DNA of 14,976 bases from Acidobacteriota bacterium (GTDB lineage Bacteria; Acidobacteriota; Aminicenantia; Aminicenantales; Saccharicenantaceae): positions 216 through 15,191 of the forward strand of contig DMVN01000102.1 in the NCBI GenBank assembly GCA_003476685.1. Reading direction: 5' to 3'. The notes beneath the pieces were generated by a model. That model did no database searches. It worked only from the letters and a program-made list of their open reading frames with translations, and had not been told where the DNA came from. Below, piece after piece: positions 14,307 through 14,976 of the stretch. The stretch's first letter is position 1; each line of letters opens with the position of its first letter. The position numbers and the translations under genes are program-made.

Positions 14307-14456
14307 ATGAAGGTTTTAAAAGATGGTCGGAGAGGAATGTTCTTTATTTTGTTTATATTTCCTCAATTAGCTTCATTTCCTATGAGTTGGCCAAGATTCA
14401 ACTTAGGTTTAAGGAACCAGGAATTTCTCATTTTTACCCACAATATAGCCGGATGA
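14307..14456 (+). CDS. Possible small exported peptide, 49 residues
   Basis: An ATG at 14307 with GAGG eight bases upstream opens a 49-codon frame. The product starts MKVLKDGRRG, continues with a hydrophobic run (MFFILFIFPQLASF), and ends FLIFTHNIAG. This resembles a signal or anchor segment with a short tail. The surrounding DNA is AT-rich and otherwise empty. I recognise no family, and the frame is short enough to be chance or the remnant of a decayed gene. Confidence 0.3.
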   Translation: MKVLKDGRRGMFFILFIFPQLASFPMSWPRFNLGLRNQEFLIFTHNIAG

Positions 14457-14681
14457 GCCAATTTTTAATGTGCAATGATGACAAAATGCCTTGAATTGGC
14501 AGCTGTTTTATTGTCAAACCATTTCTTAATGGTATTGTTTCGGATGGAATAGATGAAATACAGGGAACTGTCCGTAATTTTTTCAACGAATAAGCTCGTC
14601 TTCTATTTTTAAAACTCATGGCTTAAAGATGTAGGCATTTTCAGAGCTCTGGACTGAGTTGGCCTGAGCTGAATTTATCTT
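14457..14681. other. AT-rich spacer, nothing recognised
   Basis: Only short frames without ribosome sites occur on either strand. A 61-codon minus-strand frame at 14434-14619 has a composition that does not look coding. The stretch may be decayed sequence between the toxin-antitoxin cassette and the carrier gene. Confidence 0.4.
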
Positions 14682-14711
14682 TTGCCTGATTTGAGCTTCT
14701 TAAGGTAAAAT
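14682..14711 (+). promoter_or_regulatory. Candidate promoter of the YfcC-like carrier gene
   Basis: TTGCCT (14682-14687) and TAAAAT (14706-14711) are 18 bases apart, ending 24 bases before the ATG. The implied 5' leader is very short, just long enough for the GAGG ribosome site. Confidence 0.3.
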
Positions 14712-14735
14712 TGTTTAAAAATTGTAGAGGCGGAA

Positions 14736-14976
14736 ATGGCAAAAAGAAGTTTTAAGCTGCCGCATACGCTGGTATTAATTTATCTGCTGGTCATTCTGGT
14801 TTATGGGCTGGCTCTGGTTTTGCCGTCGGGAGAGTTTGACCGGGCGGAGAAAACGGTTCAGGGCCAGACCCGGCTGGTTACGGTACCAGGTACCTATCAT
14901 CAGATAGAGAAAAAGTGGCTTGGTCCGCAGTGGCTGTTGATTGCACCTATTCGCGGTTTTCAGGATGCTTCGCTCA
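14736..14976 (+). CDS. YfcC / DcuC-like membrane carrier, N-terminal part only
   Basis: The ATG at 14736 follows GAGG by five bases, and the frame is open to the right edge (80 codons). The product starts MAKRSFKLPHTLVLIYLLV with a membrane helix at about residues 11-31, then PSGEFDR, a VPGTYH motif and a WLLIAPIRGFQDAS segment. This is the usual opening of YfcC-family carriers (helix, P-x-GEFDR, VPGSY, APIKGF), related to anaerobic C4-dicarboxylate carriers and arginine/ornithine-type antiporters. The protein would normally be near 450-500 residues with about 12 helices in the inner membrane. The transported substrate is unknown. Only the beginning is present here because the window ends. 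Confidence 0.8.
   Translation, partial: MAKRSFKLPHTLVLIYLLVILVYGLALVLPSGEFDRAEKTVQGQTRLVTVPGTYHQIEKKWLGPQWLLIAPIRGFQDASL

Noticed and set aside
14561..14580. GGGAACTGTCC sequence resembling REP-type GGGACTGTCCC elements
   Set aside because: Only one imperfect copy is present and no RAYT transposase is nearby.
14434..14619. 61-codon minus-strand frame, possibly an insertion-sequence remnant
   Set aside because: No ribosome site, no recognisable transposase motif and no flanking repeats; the composition looks non-coding.

Overview
The window reads as a chromosomal segment of an uncultured-type, free-living bacterium. Coding DNA is moderately GC-rich with CTG/GAG-rich codon use. Most starts have clear GGAGG-type ribosome sites, and sigma-70-like promoters are recognisable. 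Gene content (a DUF4783-like secreted protein, a lipoprotein YtcJ-type amidohydrolase, a class V aminotransferase beside a DUF362 iron-sulfur protein) would suit Candidatus Aminicenantes or the Acidobacteriota neighbourhood. That placement is an impression from protein style; no marker gene in the window proves it. There is no rRNA, CRISPR array, phage module or recognisable insertion sequence.

Layout. (1) 1-3169, minus strand: a small two-helix membrane protein, a secreted DUF4783-like protein, and a very large membrane protein (at least 800 residues, running off the left edge) with two extracytoplasmic domains separated by a multi-helix block. The last two genes abut as TAG|ATG. (2) 3342-5701: a HAD phosphatase (plus) converging on a lipoprotein amidohydrolase (minus). 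(3) 6075-8391, plus: a class V aminotransferase and a DUF362/2x[4Fe-4S] protein, with a small palindrome-based structure between them. (4) 8699-10667, minus: a macrodomain protein followed by an MFS exporter. (5) 10856-11312, minus: a cupin of low GC and a tRNA-Pro(CGG) with its own near-consensus promoter. (6) 11452-12384, plus: a secreted CE1-type esterase. (7) 12625-13158, minus: an orphan secreted protein. (8) 13409-14193: a compact ribbon-helix-helix/PIN toxin-antitoxin cassette with promoter, palindromic operator candidate and terminator candidate. (9) 14194-14735: AT-rich DNA with at most one tiny gene. (10) 14736 to the right edge: the start of a YfcC-type membrane carrier.

Functional picture. 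Most of the window is peptide/amino-acid and cell-surface housekeeping (exported amidohydrolase, exported esterase, aminotransferase, YfcC carrier, exporter) with one envelope-sensing locus. The most unusual points are the double-sensor membrane protein with its coupled secreted partner; a PIN toxin whose first active-site Asp is Gly (one transition away from Asp); a macrodomain with Ala where MacroD enzymes have catalytic Asp; and overlapping, mutually exclusive hairpins upstream of the DUF362 gene. I saw no clear multi-gene system that looks wholly new.
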